DNA of 64,000 nucleotides, from positions 124,001 to 188,000 of the forward strand of contig NZ_JALJWR010000001.1 of assembly GCF_024169315.1 (NCBI RefSeq). The letters are read 5' to 3'. The first letter of the stretch is position 1; the number at the start of each line of letters is the position of its first letter. The translations under genes and the position numbers were made by a program. The notes beneath the pieces are model-generated. The model did not search any database. It was not told the DNA's origin and saw only the letters and a list, made by a program, of their open reading frames with translations. This DNA comes from Pseudomonas migulae. Lineage in GTDB: Bacteria; Pseudomonadota; Gammaproteobacteria; Pseudomonadales; Pseudomonadaceae. Of this stretch, positions 35,360 through 45,613 are shown piece after piece.

Positions 35360-36756
35360 AGTAAGTCCTGTCCATTTTCCGGAGTTTGCAGCCTGGCTAA
35401 AGCAGCACCCGTCAGACGGGCCTGGGCTTCTTCCTCAAGCAAGGGCTGCGCGATTTTCTTTTCTGCCGGGGTCATCCCCGACTGCAAGGCCGATAGCACT
35501 GGTCCTGCATTGACCACGCCCTTGCGTTGCGCAAGTTGCGCAAAGACAAAAGCATTGATCCGATTGACCTTGACCCCGCGGGAGTCGGAAAACATGTGGG
35601 CCAGGGCCAGATCGGCGTTGGGCGAGCCATTGCGGGCCGCCAGCAACAAATGTAGCAGTGCTTTCTGAGGTTCGACCTGGCCGAGATAACCGCGACGGTA
35701 CAATTGGCCCAGATAGTAATTTGCGGCGACTTCACCGGCCGCGGCCGCCTTGAGCAAATGCTGTTCAGCGAGGCGCGGATCCTGCGGTAACCATTTGCCG
35801 AGGTAATACAGCCGCCCGGTCAGCAATTCCGCCCGTGGGTCGCCTGCTTCGCGTCCGCGCTGCAGGGCCGAAAGCAATTGCGGCGCGTCGCCTTGTGCGG
35901 GGTAGTCGTCGATCAACCGTGCCAGGCTGGTCCAGGCCGGCGGATAGACCGGTGCCAGTTCCTCGAGCAGGCGCTGGGCGCTTTGCGGATCGGCCGGGCC
36001 TTCGAGGGCTGGCGATGACAGCACGCGCGCCACTGACTCGACCCGCAAGGGTGCGACGCGTCCCTCACGCAAACCCTGGCGCAACTGCGCCAGCAGGTCC
36101 GCTTGCGCCTTGGGCTGGGCACGCAGCCGGTTGATGGTCGCCAGCTCCACATAACAGGCATCGAGTACCGCCAGCCGAGCCCGGCACAACTGTTCGATCT
36201 GCGGCAGGTGAGCGTTGTAGGTGCCCTGATTGCGGTAGATCAGAATCTGCGCCAGGTCAGCCTCGGCAATGCCCTGGGCCCGCCAGCTGTCGACTTTCTG
36301 CTGCGGATTCACCACCGGCGCCATTTGCGGGTAGCCCAGGTACAACAACGTCAGCGGCACCACCGCACTGAACTCGCCTTTATCCAGCGCGCCTTCCAGC
36401 AGTTGTCGGGCTTCGTGCACTTTCTGGGGATCATTCGGGCTCTGGCGCAACAACAAACGGCCCAGGCGTGACTGCGCCTTGACCGATTCCGGCGCGGCCT
36501 GGCGGTACAAGACTTCCGCCTCTTTCAGGCTCGCCGGGTCGCCCGCCGATGCGGTCAGGTCGCCCATTCCGGCCTGGGCATCGGCATAGCCGTCTTCGGC
36601 CAGCGCCGCGTAGTTCTTGCGTGCCGTTTCAAAATCGCCGCGCTCCATGGCCTCGCGCGCCAGCCCTTGATCGGGCAGGGTGCCGCAACCGTGGATCATC
36701 GTCAGCGCAGCGGCCAGCGCAGAAAGCCGCAGCCCCGATCGCCATACGCCGTTCAT
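35356..36756 (-). CDS. algK: alginate export scaffold lipoprotein AlgK
   Basis: 466 residues. The signal peptide ends at the lipobox-like MIHGC. Sel1/TPR-like repeats follow throughout (for example [15 protein letters not shown] and [22 protein letters not shown]). It localises AlgE and connects it with AlgX and Alg44. Its start overlaps the alg44 stop by 4 nt. Confidence 0.92.
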   Translation of the reverse strand: MNGVWRSGLRLSALAAALTMIHGCGTLPDQGLAREAMERGDFETARKNYAALAEDGYADAQAGMGDLTASAGDPASLKEAEVLYRQAAPESVKAQSRLGRLLLRQSPNDPQKVHEARQLLEGALDKGEFSAVVPLTLLYLGYPQMAPVVNPQQKVDSWRAQGIAEADLAQILIYRNQGTYNAHLPQIEQLCRARLAVLDACYVELATINRLRAQPKAQADLLAQLRQGLREGRVAPLRVESVARVLSSPALEGPADPQSAQRLLEELAPVYPPAWTSLARLIDDYPAQGDAPQLLSALQRGREAGDPRAELLTGRLYYLGKWLPQDPRLAEQHLLKAAAAGEVAANYYLGQLYRRGYLGQVEPQKALLHLLLAARNGSPNADLALAHMFSDSRGVKVNRINAFVFAQLAQRKGVVNAGPVLSALQSGMTPAEKKIAQPLLEEEAQARLTGAALARLQTPENGQDLL

Positions 36757-37967
36757 TTTCCGGCCGCCATGACTTTGTTATCCCAGGCGTTCTTCACCCA
36801 GGTGTTGGCCGCCGAGGCATTCTGCACCCAGACATTGCCCTGCAGGTCTTCGACACTGACCTCCACCGGGCGCCCGGCCAGCTCGGTGCGCAACGGGCTG
36901 TCGGGCTCGATGGTGACTCGCAGGTCGGAGGCCAGGCCGCCGTTGTCCAGCGCCACTGCGGTGATTTTGCCCGAGCGTGGTTGTTCTTCACCGATCAGCT
37001 GGAAGCTCACGGCCTTGCCAGGCTGGATCTTGGCGAAATTCTTGTAAGGGAAGCGCGCCTCGATGGTTGCCACGCCGTCGATCGGCATCAATTCGTACAC
37101 CGTGGTGCCCTTGCCGACGACCTGGCCGTCCGGCACCAGTTGCGACACCACCCGGCAATCGCATGGGCTGGTCAGCGAACCCTGGAGGGTCCGGCTGAAC
37201 AGGCGTTCGAGATTTTCCGGGGTCGCCTGTCCGGGCGGCAGGTTGCCTTTCATCACATCCAGCAGCGAGGCGGAAAAGGTCGCCAGCGGAGCGCCCTTGG
37301 ACACCACCGCGCCGACCTTGACCAGCGAATTGACGCTTCCGTCGCGCGGCAGGCCGATCAACTGGCCGGGCACATTGACCCGGGCCGATTCGGCATGAGT
37401 GACGAAATAAATGCCATACAACTGATGCGCCACGTAACCGAAAGCAGCCAGTCCCACCAGGAACATCAGCAGGCTCACGGTGGTCGCCCGCAAGCGAGCG
37501 AACATCCCCATGCCGTTGCCGCTTTCATGTTTTCGCGGTTTGGTGAAGTTGTCGCGTTGCTGGGTCGCGAGCATGTCGCCCAGGCTGATCACTCCTCCCG
37601 AGAGGTAAGAGGTGATCACGTAGCGCAAGGCGGAAATCGCACGAGGGCGCAGGTTGTGAAACTCACATCCTATTCGCTGCCCGTCGTCGTTGATCGAGCG
37701 CACGACAAACTCCACATCGATGGCAAACCCGAGCGCATCGACCTGGAACACCAGTTTGCCTTTGTGTTGTCGGCCCACGATCAGCGAGGTGCCCGGCTGA
37801 CTCAGGCTGAATCCACCGGCCGACAAGTCGAGCAGTTCGCAATCGAACGCCTCCCGGTCCGGCCCGTGGAACTTGATTCTCGCCGGCAGGGTCAGCCGCG
37901 CATGCTGACGCTGCACCTCTGACTCATGCACGACATTGTCATCAACAGCAACAAAAGCTGTGTTCAT
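36753..37967 (-). CDS. alg44: c-di-GMP-responsive alginate co-polymerase Alg44
   Basis: 404 residues. An N-terminal PilZ domain has the c-di-GMP motifs RQHARLTLPARIKF and DLSAGGFSL. One membrane helix (about 160-180) follows, then a periplasmic MFP/HlyD-like domain. c-di-GMP binding here activates Alg8, so polymer synthesis should depend on that messenger. The ATG at 37967 has GGGAAGGAA upstream. Confidence 0.93.
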   Translation of the reverse strand: MNTAFVAVDDNVVHESEVQRQHARLTLPARIKFHGPDREAFDCELLDLSAGGFSLSQPGTSLIVGRQHKGKLVFQVDALGFAIDVEFVVRSINDDGQRIGCEFHNLRPRAISALRYVITSYLSGGVISLGDMLATQQRDNFTKPRKHESGNGMGMFARLRATTVSLLMFLVGLAAFGYVAHQLYGIYFVTHAESARVNVPGQLIGLPRDGSVNSLVKVGAVVSKGAPLATFSASLLDVMKGNLPPGQATPENLERLFSRTLQGSLTSPCDCRVVSQLVPDGQVVGKGTTVYELMPIDGVATIEARFPYKNFAKIQPGKAVSFQLIGEEQPRSGKITAVALDNGGLASDLRVTIEPDSPLRTELAGRPVEVSVEDLQGNVWVQNASAANTWVKNAWDNKVMAAGK

Positions 37968-38031
37968 AACGCGTTCCTTCCCATCGATTGATACCGATCC
38001 GGCACGGTCTGCCGACTGCCTGACACCCGCA

Positions 38032-39513
38032 CTACACAATCCACATCAGCAGCGCGCAAAACACACTGCCAGCCGAAAACGTCATGGCCCGCGACGACCA
38101 GGTATTGAACCAGCGCTGATAATTGGCCAGCCCGCGGTCGAGTTTGGTTTTCTGGCGCGTCCACGATTGCTGGTCGAGACGGAAGAACACATAGATTTTC
38201 ACCATGGCGCCGACCAGCTGGTTGTAATAGAGAATCAATGGATAAGCCGGACCGACCGGGTGCCCCGAGGCCAGCAACAGCAGGCTGAGGATCAAGCGAG
38301 TCACGCCGATCCAGAGCACATAGATCATCAGGTAGGCCATGCTGTATTTGAGGCTGGCAATGATCGCCACTGAAGGCCCGAGCAGGCTGGCCCACATCGA
38401 TACGCGTTGGTCGAACAGCACCAGCGAAGTGAACCAGCCCAGCCGCCGCACGCCCAGGTGCAGGGCCCGCGAGTTCTGCCGCAGGTTGTTGCCATACCAG
38501 CGGAACATCAGTTTGCGGCTGGCCTTGATGAAGTTCTTTTCCGGTGGATGCTCGACGGTGTTGATCGCCGCATCAGGCACATAAAAGGTGTCGTAGCCCA
38601 GTCGCATCAGGCTGTACCAACTGGACTTGTCATCACCGGTCAGGAAGCGGAAGCGGCCCAGGCGCCAGTGCTGCAGATAGTCGCTCTCGACGTCCTGAAT
38701 AAAGCCGGGGTCGGTCACCACCTGGGCGCGGAACACCGACATCCGCCCGGTCATGGTCAGCACTCGTTTGCCCAGTGCCATCGAACACATATTGATGTGC
38801 CGCTGGGCGAACCGCAGCTTGTGCCATTCGCTCATCAGGTAGCTGCCGCGCACCTCGCAGAATTCGTTGGTGGTCAGCCCGCCGACGTTGGGAAACAGCC
38901 TGAACCAGGGCACGGTCTTGCGCACCAGTCCGGGCGAAAGCACGGTGTCGCCATCGACCACCGCCACCACCGCATCGGCGTCCGGCACATGCCGGGAGAT
39001 CGCCCGAAAACCGTGGGCCAGGCCATCGCGCTTCCCCGTGCCGGGAATCCGCACAAAGCTCAGCTTGACGTGCTCCGGCGGGGTGTAGCTGTTCCAGAGC
39101 GCTTTGATCAGCAGCTCATCGGCCAGCTCGACGATGGAACAGACCACCGTGGTCGGATAACCGCAATGGATGGCCTCTTCGATCACCGAGCGGTAGACCT
39201 GCGCCGTGGTCAACGCATCGATACGAAAACTGGTGACCAGCAAAAACACCTGCGACGGATCGGCACTGCTGCCGAGCCGGGTGACTTTGCGCCTGTAGTA
39301 AGGGAACACCAGATAAAGGAACAGTAATCCCCGAAGGTAATGGATAGCGCCCATCGAGTAACGCCAGATGCCGACCGCCCCCAGCAACAGGAGAAAGTCC
39401 CTGGATTGGGGGTCGAACACCGAGCGCGGCAGCAACAGTGCAAGCCCCATCAGCGCGGTGACGTAGAACAGCCAGCCCGCCGCTTCGCGCAGATAATTCC
39501 TGGAATCAGCCAT
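38032..39513 (-). CDS. alg8: alginate polymerase glycosyltransferase Alg8
   Basis: 493 residues, GT2 family with flanking membrane helices. The catalytic D-x-D is in [13 protein letters not shown], the acceptor-side Asp in [10 protein letters not shown] and the QxxRW-like segment in [14 protein letters not shown]. It polymerises GDP-mannuronate at the inner membrane under Alg44 control. Confidence 0.93.
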   Translation of the reverse strand: MADSRNYLREAAGWLFYVTALMGLALLLPRSVFDPQSRDFLLLLGAVGIWRYSMGAIHYLRGLLFLYLVFPYYRRKVTRLGSSADPSQVFLLVTSFRIDALTTAQVYRSVIEEAIHCGYPTTVVCSIVELADELLIKALWNSYTPPEHVKLSFVRIPGTGKRDGLAHGFRAISRHVPDADAVVAVVDGDTVLSPGLVRKTVPWFRLFPNVGGLTTNEFCEVRGSYLMSEWHKLRFAQRHINMCSMALGKRVLTMTGRMSVFRAQVVTDPGFIQDVESDYLQHWRLGRFRFLTGDDKSSWYSLMRLGYDTFYVPDAAINTVEHPPEKNFIKASRKLMFRWYGNNLRQNSRALHLGVRRLGWFTSLVLFDQRVSMWASLLGPSVAIIASLKYSMAYLMIYVLWIGVTRLILSLLLLASGHPVGPAYPLILYYNQLVGAMVKIYVFFRLDQQSWTRQKTKLDRGLANYQRWFNTWSSRAMTFSAGSVFCALLMWIV

Positions 39514-39576
39514 ACCTGTGACCCCTGTTCGATAAACCCGAGTTGCCCTGGGAACGGTTCGTCACCTCGCTTGCCC

Positions 39577-40887
39577 TTACCAACAGATACCCTCGACCCG
39601 ATCGCCACTGGCGTTTGGCATGAAACCCACCAGGTCGACCACTTGCTTGCCTTCGGGCGCGTCAAGCGCAAGCGCTTTGAAGGACTCGTCACCGTTACCC
39701 AGCACAATCACATCCGCCTCCTCGATGACCTTCGTCAGGTCTGCGCGCAGCAGCGAAGCCAGGTGCGGAATCTTCGACTCGATGTAGTCCTTGTTGGCCC
39801 CATAGATGCGCGCGTATTCAACGTTGCGGTCGAAGATGTGCAGGTCGTAACCCTTGCCGATCAACATTTCGGCCAACTCGACCAGCGGGCTTTCACGCAG
39901 GTCATCGGTGCCCGCCTTGAAGCTCAGGCCGAGCAGGGCGATACGCCGTTTGCCGTAACTGGTGATGATGTCGAAGGCTCGCTGTACCTGCGCCGCATTG
40001 CTGCGCATGATCGAGGCCAGCAGCGGGTGCTCGACATCCAGTTGCACGGCGCGATAATTCAGCGCGCGCACATCCTTGGGCAGGCAGGAACCGCCGAACG
40101 CGAAACCGGGACGCATGTAGTAACGCGACAGGTTGAGTTTGGTGTCCTGGCAGACCACGTCCATCACATCGCGGCCGTCCACGCCGACGGCCTTGGCGAT
40201 ATTGCCGATCTCATTGGCGAAGGTCACTTTGGTCGCGTGCCAGACGTTGCAGGTGTACTTGATCATTTCGGCCACTTCGATGCTCCTGCGCAGGAGCGGC
40301 GCGTCCAGCTCCTGGTAGAGCGCGACGAGCATGTCACCGCTGCGCTGGTCGAATTCACCGATCACCGTCATCGGCGGGCAGTTGTAATCCTTGATCGCGG
40401 TACTTTCACGCAGGAACTCCGGGTTGATCGCCACGCCGAAGTCGACCCCGGCCTTCTTGCCGGAACAGTCTTCAAGAATCGGGATCACCACGTTCTTCAC
40501 GGTGCCCGGCAGCACGGTGCTGCGCACCACCACCGTATGCCAACCGTCCTTGGCGTGCAGGGCTTCGCCGATCTCGCGGCAGACCGACTCTATGTAGACC
40601 AGATCCAGATCGCCGTTCTTCTTGCAGGGCGTAGCGACGGCGATGAACGACATATCCGTGTCCATCACGGAAGCTTTTACATCGCCGGTACCCCGCAACC
40701 GCCCAAAATGCACACCCTGCTCGAGCAGAGCCTCCAGGCCAGGCTCAACAATGGGCGACTTGCCCTGATTGATCAGGTCGATTTTTACCTGAGAGATATC
40801 CACCCCGATTACGTCATGACCGCGAGCACAGAGACAGCCCGCGCATACAGCGCCCACATACCCCAAACCAAATATGCTGATACGCAT
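39577..40887 (-). CDS. algD: GDP-mannose 6-dehydrogenase
   Basis: 436 residues, the length of P. aeruginosa AlgD. The NAD motif MRISIFGLGYVGAVCAGCL opens the protein and the catalytic Cys is in GGSCLPKDVRAL. It commits GDP-mannose to alginate. The ATG at 40887 is chosen because it starts exactly at the NAD fold; the frame to 40965 is not needed. It is the first gene of the operon. Confidence 0.94.
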   Translation of the reverse strand: MRISIFGLGYVGAVCAGCLCARGHDVIGVDISQVKIDLINQGKSPIVEPGLEALLEQGVHFGRLRGTGDVKASVMDTDMSFIAVATPCKKNGDLDLVYIESVCREIGEALHAKDGWHTVVVRSTVLPGTVKNVVIPILEDCSGKKAGVDFGVAINPEFLRESTAIKDYNCPPMTVIGEFDQRSGDMLVALYQELDAPLLRRSIEVAEMIKYTCNVWHATKVTFANEIGNIAKAVGVDGRDVMDVVCQDTKLNLSRYYMRPGFAFGGSCLPKDVRALNYRAVQLDVEHPLLASIMRSNAAQVQRAFDIITSYGKRRIALLGLSFKAGTDDLRESPLVELAEMLIGKGYDLHIFDRNVEYARIYGANKDYIESKIPHLASLLRADLTKVIEEADVIVLGNGDESFKALALDAPEGKQVVDLVGFMPNASGDRVEGICW

Positions 40888-41424
40888 CGGTGAGTTCCCC
40901 GTATACCCTGATTCCGAAATGCCATCGACATGCCGCGCAGACCGACAGTTACTCTGTCGGACCAACTAAGCGGCTGTTTTGTATGGCGTGATACGCGACC
41001 TGCACTTGCAGAATTAGGAGTGTAGACAAACATATCAAAAGCACTGTCATTTTTTTTAACAGAAATTTCGAACACTTTGCGTGAGCAATAAAATTATTAG
41101 GATCCAATAAGAGTGTGCCAAAGTCTCAGCCGTTTATCATATTGATAAAAATCAATAAAAACAGACAGATAGGAAAGTTATTTCGATTGGTCATAAGAAT
41201 AGATGATGTGTTTTTGCACCAAAAACAGGCGGGTGATTACATTGGTTTTCGGACAAGGCACTGACGCGGTGCAACGCCAGCGTTACAACTTTTTTATCAC
41301 TTCAATTGAATTTCTTGTTTCGTGTAAAGTTGCTGAAACATGTCAAAATTTCAATGTATGTTTTATTGGCGGTTGTATGAGATGCGATAGTCAATACAGT
41401 GAAATTACAGAAAATGATCAGGCA
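40888..41424 (-). promoter_or_regulatory. long AT-rich leader and promoter region of the alginate operon
   Basis: About 540 bp without a convincing gene separate algD from the terminator at 41425. The part from about 40990 is clearly AT-richer than the genome, with A/T runs near 41050, 41150 and 41290. A long, AT-rich leader fits the known multi-input algD promoter (AlgU, AlgR, AmrZ and bending proteins). I looked for an AlgU site (GAACTT, then TCTGA about 16-17 nt later) and found only weak partial matches. Confidence 0.5.
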
Positions 41425-41454
41425 ACAAAAAACCGCATCACTGCGGTTTTTTGT
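41425..41454 (-). terminator. intrinsic terminator of the NCS1 permease gene
   Basis: Stem AAAAAACCGCA / TGCGGTTTTTT with a 4-nt loop lies 30 bp past the end of the minus-strand permease gene. Its symmetry makes it potentially bidirectional, which would also shield the algD leader. Confidence 0.8.
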
Positions 41455-41483
41455 TTGCTCGCTTCTACAGCCGAATGAGGCGC

Positions 41484-42899
41484 TTAAAGGCTGTTGGCGA
41501 GTTTTCCGGTTGAGAGGCGGCGCTTGTACGCAGTGTCGCGGTTCGCCAGCCAGTAATAGAGCGGCGAGGTGATGATCAGGCCCACCAGCCAGGACAGGTC
41601 GGCGCCATTGATGTGCTCTGAAATCGGACCGACATACAGCGGCGTGTTCATGAACGGGATCTGCACCGCAATCCCGATCGCATACGCCAGCAGCGCCTGC
41701 GGGTTGTACCGGCCATAGATCCCGCCATCCACCTTGAAGATCGAGTTGATGTCGTACTGACCTTTGTGAATGGCGTAGAAGTCGATCAGGTTGATCGCAG
41801 TCCAGGGCACCAGCACCACGAGCAGCACCAGCACCATGTCGACGAAGTGGCCGATGAAGTTGGCGGACGCGCCGACGGCGGCGAAGCAGCAGGCGGCGAG
41901 GATGATGATCGAGAGGACGGCGCGGCTTTTTGCGGTCGGGATCCAGCGGTAGGCGAAGGTCTGCACCAGGGTGATCAGCGACAGCACGGCGCCATAGAGG
42001 TTTAGGGCGTTGTGGCTGATGACGCTGAGCAGGAACAGCACGAGCATCAACGGGCCGATGGAGCCGGTGGCGAGTTTGACGGCGTCCATCGTGTCCATGC
42101 CGACGGGTGTGGCGAGTACGGCCACGGCGCCGAAGATGAACGAGAGGCTGGAACCGAGCACCGTGCCCAGGTAAGTCGTCCAGAACGTGGCCGCCACGGG
42201 CACGTTGGCCGGCAGGTAGCGCGAGTAGTCGGAGACGTACGGTGCGAAGGCGATCTGCCAGAGCGCAGCGAGCGAAACGGTGGCGAGCCAGCCGGAGATG
42301 TTGAAGCTGCCACGGGTGAGGAAGTCGGCGGTCTGCACGTGGGTAAAGATGTAGCCGAAGCCGAGCACGATACCGGCGCCGAGCACCCAGGTGCCGATGC
42401 GGTTGAGCACGTGGATGAAGCGGTAGCCGATGATGCCGATGATGCCGGAACCCAGGGCGCCGATGACGATGCCCACCGGCACCGGCACGCTGTCGATCAC
42501 GCCGTGCAGTGACTTGCCGGCGAGGACGATGTTGGAGGCGAAGAAGCCGATGTACATGATGCCGGCGATCAGCACCACCAGCAGGGCGCCGAGGGAGCCG
42601 AACTGGGCGCGGCTCTGGATCATCTGCGGAATGCCCATCTGCGGGCCTTGGGCCGAGTGCAGCGCCATGAGCACGCCGCCGACCAGATGGCCGATGAGGA
42701 TGGCGACGATGCCCCATACCAGGTTGAGGTGGAACATCTGCACGCCGAGGGCGCCGGTGACGATCGGCAGCGGGGCGATGTTGCCGCCGAACCAGAGGGT
42801 GAACAGGTCACGGGTTTTGCCGTGGCGATCTTCGGGCGGCACGTAGCCGATGGTGTGTTTTTCGATGAGCGGGGCGGAGGTTGTTGCTGCGGTAACCAT
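41484..42899 (-). CDS. NCS1-family permease (cytosine permease-like)
   Basis: 471 residues with about 12 membrane helices. The N-terminal FTLWFGGNIAPLPIVTGALG and later PYVSDYSRYLP are NCS1 hallmarks. NCS1 proteins import purines, pyrimidines, hydantoins or related N-heterocycles with Na+ or H+. The ATG at 42899 has GGAG upstream; a TTG at 42911 is in frame. A cytosine deaminase gene is not present nearby, so the substrate is probably not cytosine. The neighbouring M20, DUF1028, RidA and monooxygenase genes suggest a nitrogenous compound they degrade. Confidence 0.85.
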   Translation of the reverse strand: MVTAATTSAPLIEKHTIGYVPPEDRHGKTRDLFTLWFGGNIAPLPIVTGALGVQMFHLNLVWGIVAILIGHLVGGVLMALHSAQGPQMGIPQMIQSRAQFGSLGALLVVLIAGIMYIGFFASNIVLAGKSLHGVIDSVPVPVGIVIGALGSGIIGIIGYRFIHVLNRIGTWVLGAGIVLGFGYIFTHVQTADFLTRGSFNISGWLATVSLAALWQIAFAPYVSDYSRYLPANVPVAATFWTTYLGTVLGSSLSFIFGAVAVLATPVGMDTMDAVKLATGSIGPLMLVLFLLSVISHNALNLYGAVLSLITLVQTFAYRWIPTAKSRAVLSIIILAACCFAAVGASANFIGHFVDMVLVLLVVLVPWTAINLIDFYAIHKGQYDINSIFKVDGGIYGRYNPQALLAYAIGIAVQIPFMNTPLYVGPISEHINGADLSWLVGLIITSPLYYWLANRDTAYKRRLSTGKLANSL

Positions 42900-43068
42900 G
42901 ACGGACTCCAAGGCAATTTGAGTACGTGGACGTACTTCGGTGAGCGCCGCACGGGGGCGGCGCTTTTCTTGTTGGAGTCGATGATGTGGGGTGGAGGGGG
43001 ATAGATAAATTACAAAGATTGTTGGTATAGACGTTAAAAAATGTAGGTCGCTGAGTCACCAAAAAACC

Positions 43069-43161
43069 TGTGGGAGCGGGCTTGCTCGCGAAGGCGGGGT
43101 GTCAGGCAACACATTGTCGACTGATACTCCGCCTTCGCGAGCAAGCCCGCTCCCACAGGGA
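43069..43161. repeat. REP doublet
   Basis: Inverted units (GTGGGAGCGGGCTTGCTCGC at 43071 and its complement ending about 43158) lie between the M20 hydrolase and permease genes. Confidence 0.8.
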
Positions 43162-43184
43162 TTTTGGGGTGTTCAAGATTTCTG

Positions 43185-44336
43185 TTATTCGCTGATCGAT
43201 AGCAGCATCCGTTGCAGCATGGCGTCGCAGTCGTGCAGTTGCTGGAGACTGACGAACTCGTCCGGTTTATGCCCCTGATCCATGCTGCCAGGGCCGCACA
43301 CAACGGTGGGAACACCTGCGGCGTCGAACAGGCCGCCCTCGGTGCCGAAGGCCACTGTGCCGAACGCTCGGGAGCCGCAGAATGCAGCGATCAGCTCAGC
43401 TGCTTCGCTGTGTGCATCCGTCGCTAATCCGGGGTATGCCGAGAGTTCACTGAAGCGAATTTCACTCTGGTCACTGACAGCCCGCATTCGCGGCAGTACG
43501 TGTTGCTCGGCGTAGGTTTTCAACTCCCGGGCGACGTCGCTCGGATCATGGGAGGGAAGGGCACGGACTTCGAAGTCGAAACGGCAATCGGCGGGGACGA
43601 TGTTCAAGGCTTTGCCGCCGCCAATCACGCCGGTTTGTACCGTGGAAAATGGCGGATCAAACCGCGCGTCGTGATGCTCGGGCGCTTTGAGCCTGTTGCC
43701 GATCCGTCCCAGTTCACCGATCAGTTCGGCGGCGTACTCAATGGCATTGACCCCAAGCGGCGCGTACGCCGAATGGCACGCGTGGCCCTGAATATCGCAG
43801 CGCATCGCCAGTTTGCCCTTATGCCCGAGCACCGGTTTCAGCTCGGTCGGCTCGCCAATAATGCACAGCATCGGTTTGACGGGCCGTTGTTCCAGCGCCG
43901 CCAGCAACGAGCGCACGCCGAGGCAGCCGACTTCTTCATCGTACGAGAGCGCGATGTGCACGGGCAGGCGCAGTTGTGCGCTCACCAGGGAAGGAACGAG
44001 CGCCAGCACGCAAGCAATGTAGCCCTTCATGTCCGCTGTACCGCGACCGTAGAGCTTGCCATCGCGCTCAGTGAGTTCGAACGGCGCAACGGTCCACGGC
44101 TGGCCATCGACGGGCACCACGTCGGTGTGCCCCGACAGGACGATGCCCGGCTTGTCCGCCGGGCCGAAGGTCGCGAACAGGTTGGCCTTGCTGCGCTGCT
44201 CGTTGTAGATCAGTTCGCACGGCACGTCGAAGCTCGCGAGGTAGTCGCGGACAAACTCGATGAGCTGCAGGTTTGATTCGCGACTCGTGGTGTCGAACGC
44301 CACCAGCGCCTTCAGCACCTCGCGGCTGGTGCTCAT
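43185..44336 (-). CDS. M20 family deacetylase (acetylornithine deacetylase-like)
   Basis: 383 residues, ArgE length. Metal-site motifs are intact: GHTDVVPVDGQPW, GRGTADMKGY, the catalytic YDEEVGCLG and GEPTELKP. ArgE-type enzymes hydrolyse N-acyl amino acids. Here the ATG overlaps the stop of the DUF1028 gene (ATGA), so the two are coupled. In this setting it more likely deacylates or hydrolyses a pathway intermediate than takes part in arginine synthesis. Confidence 0.85.
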   Translation of the reverse strand: MSTSREVLKALVAFDTTSRESNLQLIEFVRDYLASFDVPCELIYNEQRSKANLFATFGPADKPGIVLSGHTDVVPVDGQPWTVAPFELTERDGKLYGRGTADMKGYIACVLALVPSLVSAQLRLPVHIALSYDEEVGCLGVRSLLAALEQRPVKPMLCIIGEPTELKPVLGHKGKLAMRCDIQGHACHSAYAPLGVNAIEYAAELIGELGRIGNRLKAPEHHDARFDPPFSTVQTGVIGGGKALNIVPADCRFDFEVRALPSHDPSDVARELKTYAEQHVLPRMRAVSDQSEIRFSELSAYPGLATDAHSEAAELIAAFCGSRAFGTVAFGTEGGLFDAAGVPTVVCGPGSMDQGHKPDEFVSLQQLHDCDAMLQRMLLSISE

Positions 44337-45010
44337 CGGTCGTCTCCGGCGACACCGTAGCCGGGGGATTTGTCCGGGGCGAGGGCGCGGTCGATGTAAT
44401 CCTGGACTTGCGGGCGATAGGCGTCCCACAGTTTTTCCAGCTGGCCGATGGGGTCTTTATCCGCCCAGTCGACCCGCAGGTTGATGATCGGCCAGGTCAG
44501 TTCGCCAACCACCACCATCGCCGCCGAATGCACTGGGCCGGCTTCGCCACCGGCGGCGATGGCGGCTTTCATCGCGGCGAGCAAGCGGTCGGCCAGTTGG
44601 CCTTCACCGTGCTCGAAGGCGTCAACCATGGCTTCGATGACCGAGCGGTCCGCGAGCATGTTGCCGGCGGCGACGCATTGTTCGCCGGACACGGCGTTGT
44701 GGTTGCCCAAGGTTTGCGCGCCGCTGAAATGCGCGGTCTGGCCCAGGTGGTCAATCGCCGTGATCTGCCGGTATTGGCTGTAGCCATTGCGCGTGAGGAC
44801 TTTGTCCAGCGCTTCGGCCGGGGCAAGGCCTTGCTCCATCAGGGCGAGGACGTCCGGGCCGAGGGACGGGAGGGTGATGTTCTGTGTGGAGACGGCACCG
44901 ACACCCGGCAACAGCCACGGGCAGCGGGCGCCGACGGCGATGCTGGAGGAACTGATCGCAATGCCGAACTGACCGGTTTCGGGGCAACGGGCGGCGATGG
45001 AGAAGGTCAT
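44333..45010 (-). CDS. DUF1028 family protein
   Basis: 225 residues beginning MTFSIAARCPETGQFGIAIS, the family's typical start, with VSTQNITLPSLGPDVLALM and AVSGEQCVAAGNML. The family is thought to have an Ntn-hydrolase-like fold, but its reaction is unsettled. It is often found next to M20 hydrolases and RidA proteins, as here. The coupling to the M20 gene suggests consecutive steps. Confidence 0.82.
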   Translation of the reverse strand: MTFSIAARCPETGQFGIAISSSSIAVGARCPWLLPGVGAVSTQNITLPSLGPDVLALMEQGLAPAEALDKVLTRNGYSQYRQITAIDHLGQTAHFSGAQTLGNHNAVSGEQCVAAGNMLADRSVIEAMVDAFEHGEGQLADRLLAAMKAAIAAGGEAGPVHSAAMVVVGELTWPIINLRVDWADKDPIGQLEKLWDAYRPQVQDYIDRALAPDKSPGYGVAGDDR

Positions 45011-45059
45011 GGGGTTTGCTCCTGGGTTTGCCTGGGTGAAGTGGTTATCAGAACTGACG

Positions 45060-45155
45060 CCATCGCGGGCAAGCCCGCTCCCACAGGTCCGTCGTCGTGT
45101 ACAAAATGTGTGGTCACTGATGAACCTGTGGGAGCTGGCTTGCCAGCGATGGCCG
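45060..45155. repeat. REP doublet within the DUF1028/RidA operon
   Basis: Inverted units at about 45063-45089 and 45128-45153 separate the RidA and DUF1028 genes, which otherwise look co-transcribed. Confidence 0.75.
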
Positions 45156-45172
45156 CGACTCGGTCTGTTTCC

Positions 45173-45589
45173 TTACTCAGGAATCACCGCAATCACATCA
45201 ATCTCCATCAACCACTGCGGCTGCCCCAGCGCCGACACCACCAACCCGGTCGAAATCGGAAACACGCCTTTGAGCCACTTGCCGACTTCCTGATACACCG
45301 GTTCGCGATACCGCGGATCGATCAGGTAAGTGGTGGTTTTGACGATGTGGCTCAGATCGCTGCCAGCCTCTTCCAGCAACAGCTTGACGTTGCGCATGGC
45401 CTGCTCGGCCTGGGCGCGCGGGTCACCGAGACCGACCAGTCGGCCTTCGAAATCCGTGCCGACCTGGCCACGAACATAAACCGTGTTGCCAGCGCGGACG
45501 GCTTGGCACAGGTCGTTGTCCAGGCTCTGGTTCGGGTAGGTTTCCTTGGTGTTGAACATGCGAATACGGGTATGGGTTGGCGTGGACAT
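45173..45589 (-). CDS. RidA family protein
   Basis: 138 residues of the YjgF/YER057c/UK114 family. NTVYVRGQVGTDFEGRLVG is the family's central segment and FPISTGLVVSALGQPQWLMEID the C-terminal one. RidA proteins hydrolyse reactive enamines or imines; members in catabolic operons often act on pathway intermediates. Within the C-terminal segment the canonical Arg of housekeeping RidA is not obvious, so it probably belongs to another subgroup. It lies 24 bp past the monooxygenase gene. Confidence 0.82.
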   Translation of the reverse strand: MSTPTHTRIRMFNTKETYPNQSLDNDLCQAVRAGNTVYVRGQVGTDFEGRLVGLGDPRAQAEQAMRNVKLLLEEAGSDLSHIVKTTTYLIDPRYREPVYQEVGKWLKGVFPISTGLVVSALGQPQWLMEIDVIAVIPE

Positions 45590-45613
45590 TTGTTGCTCCT
45601 GGCAGAAAAAGGT

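Noticed and set aside
41035..41100. AlgU promoter for algD
   Set aside because: GAAATT on the minus strand is near the -35 consensus, but no TCTGA-like -10 lies at the right distance.
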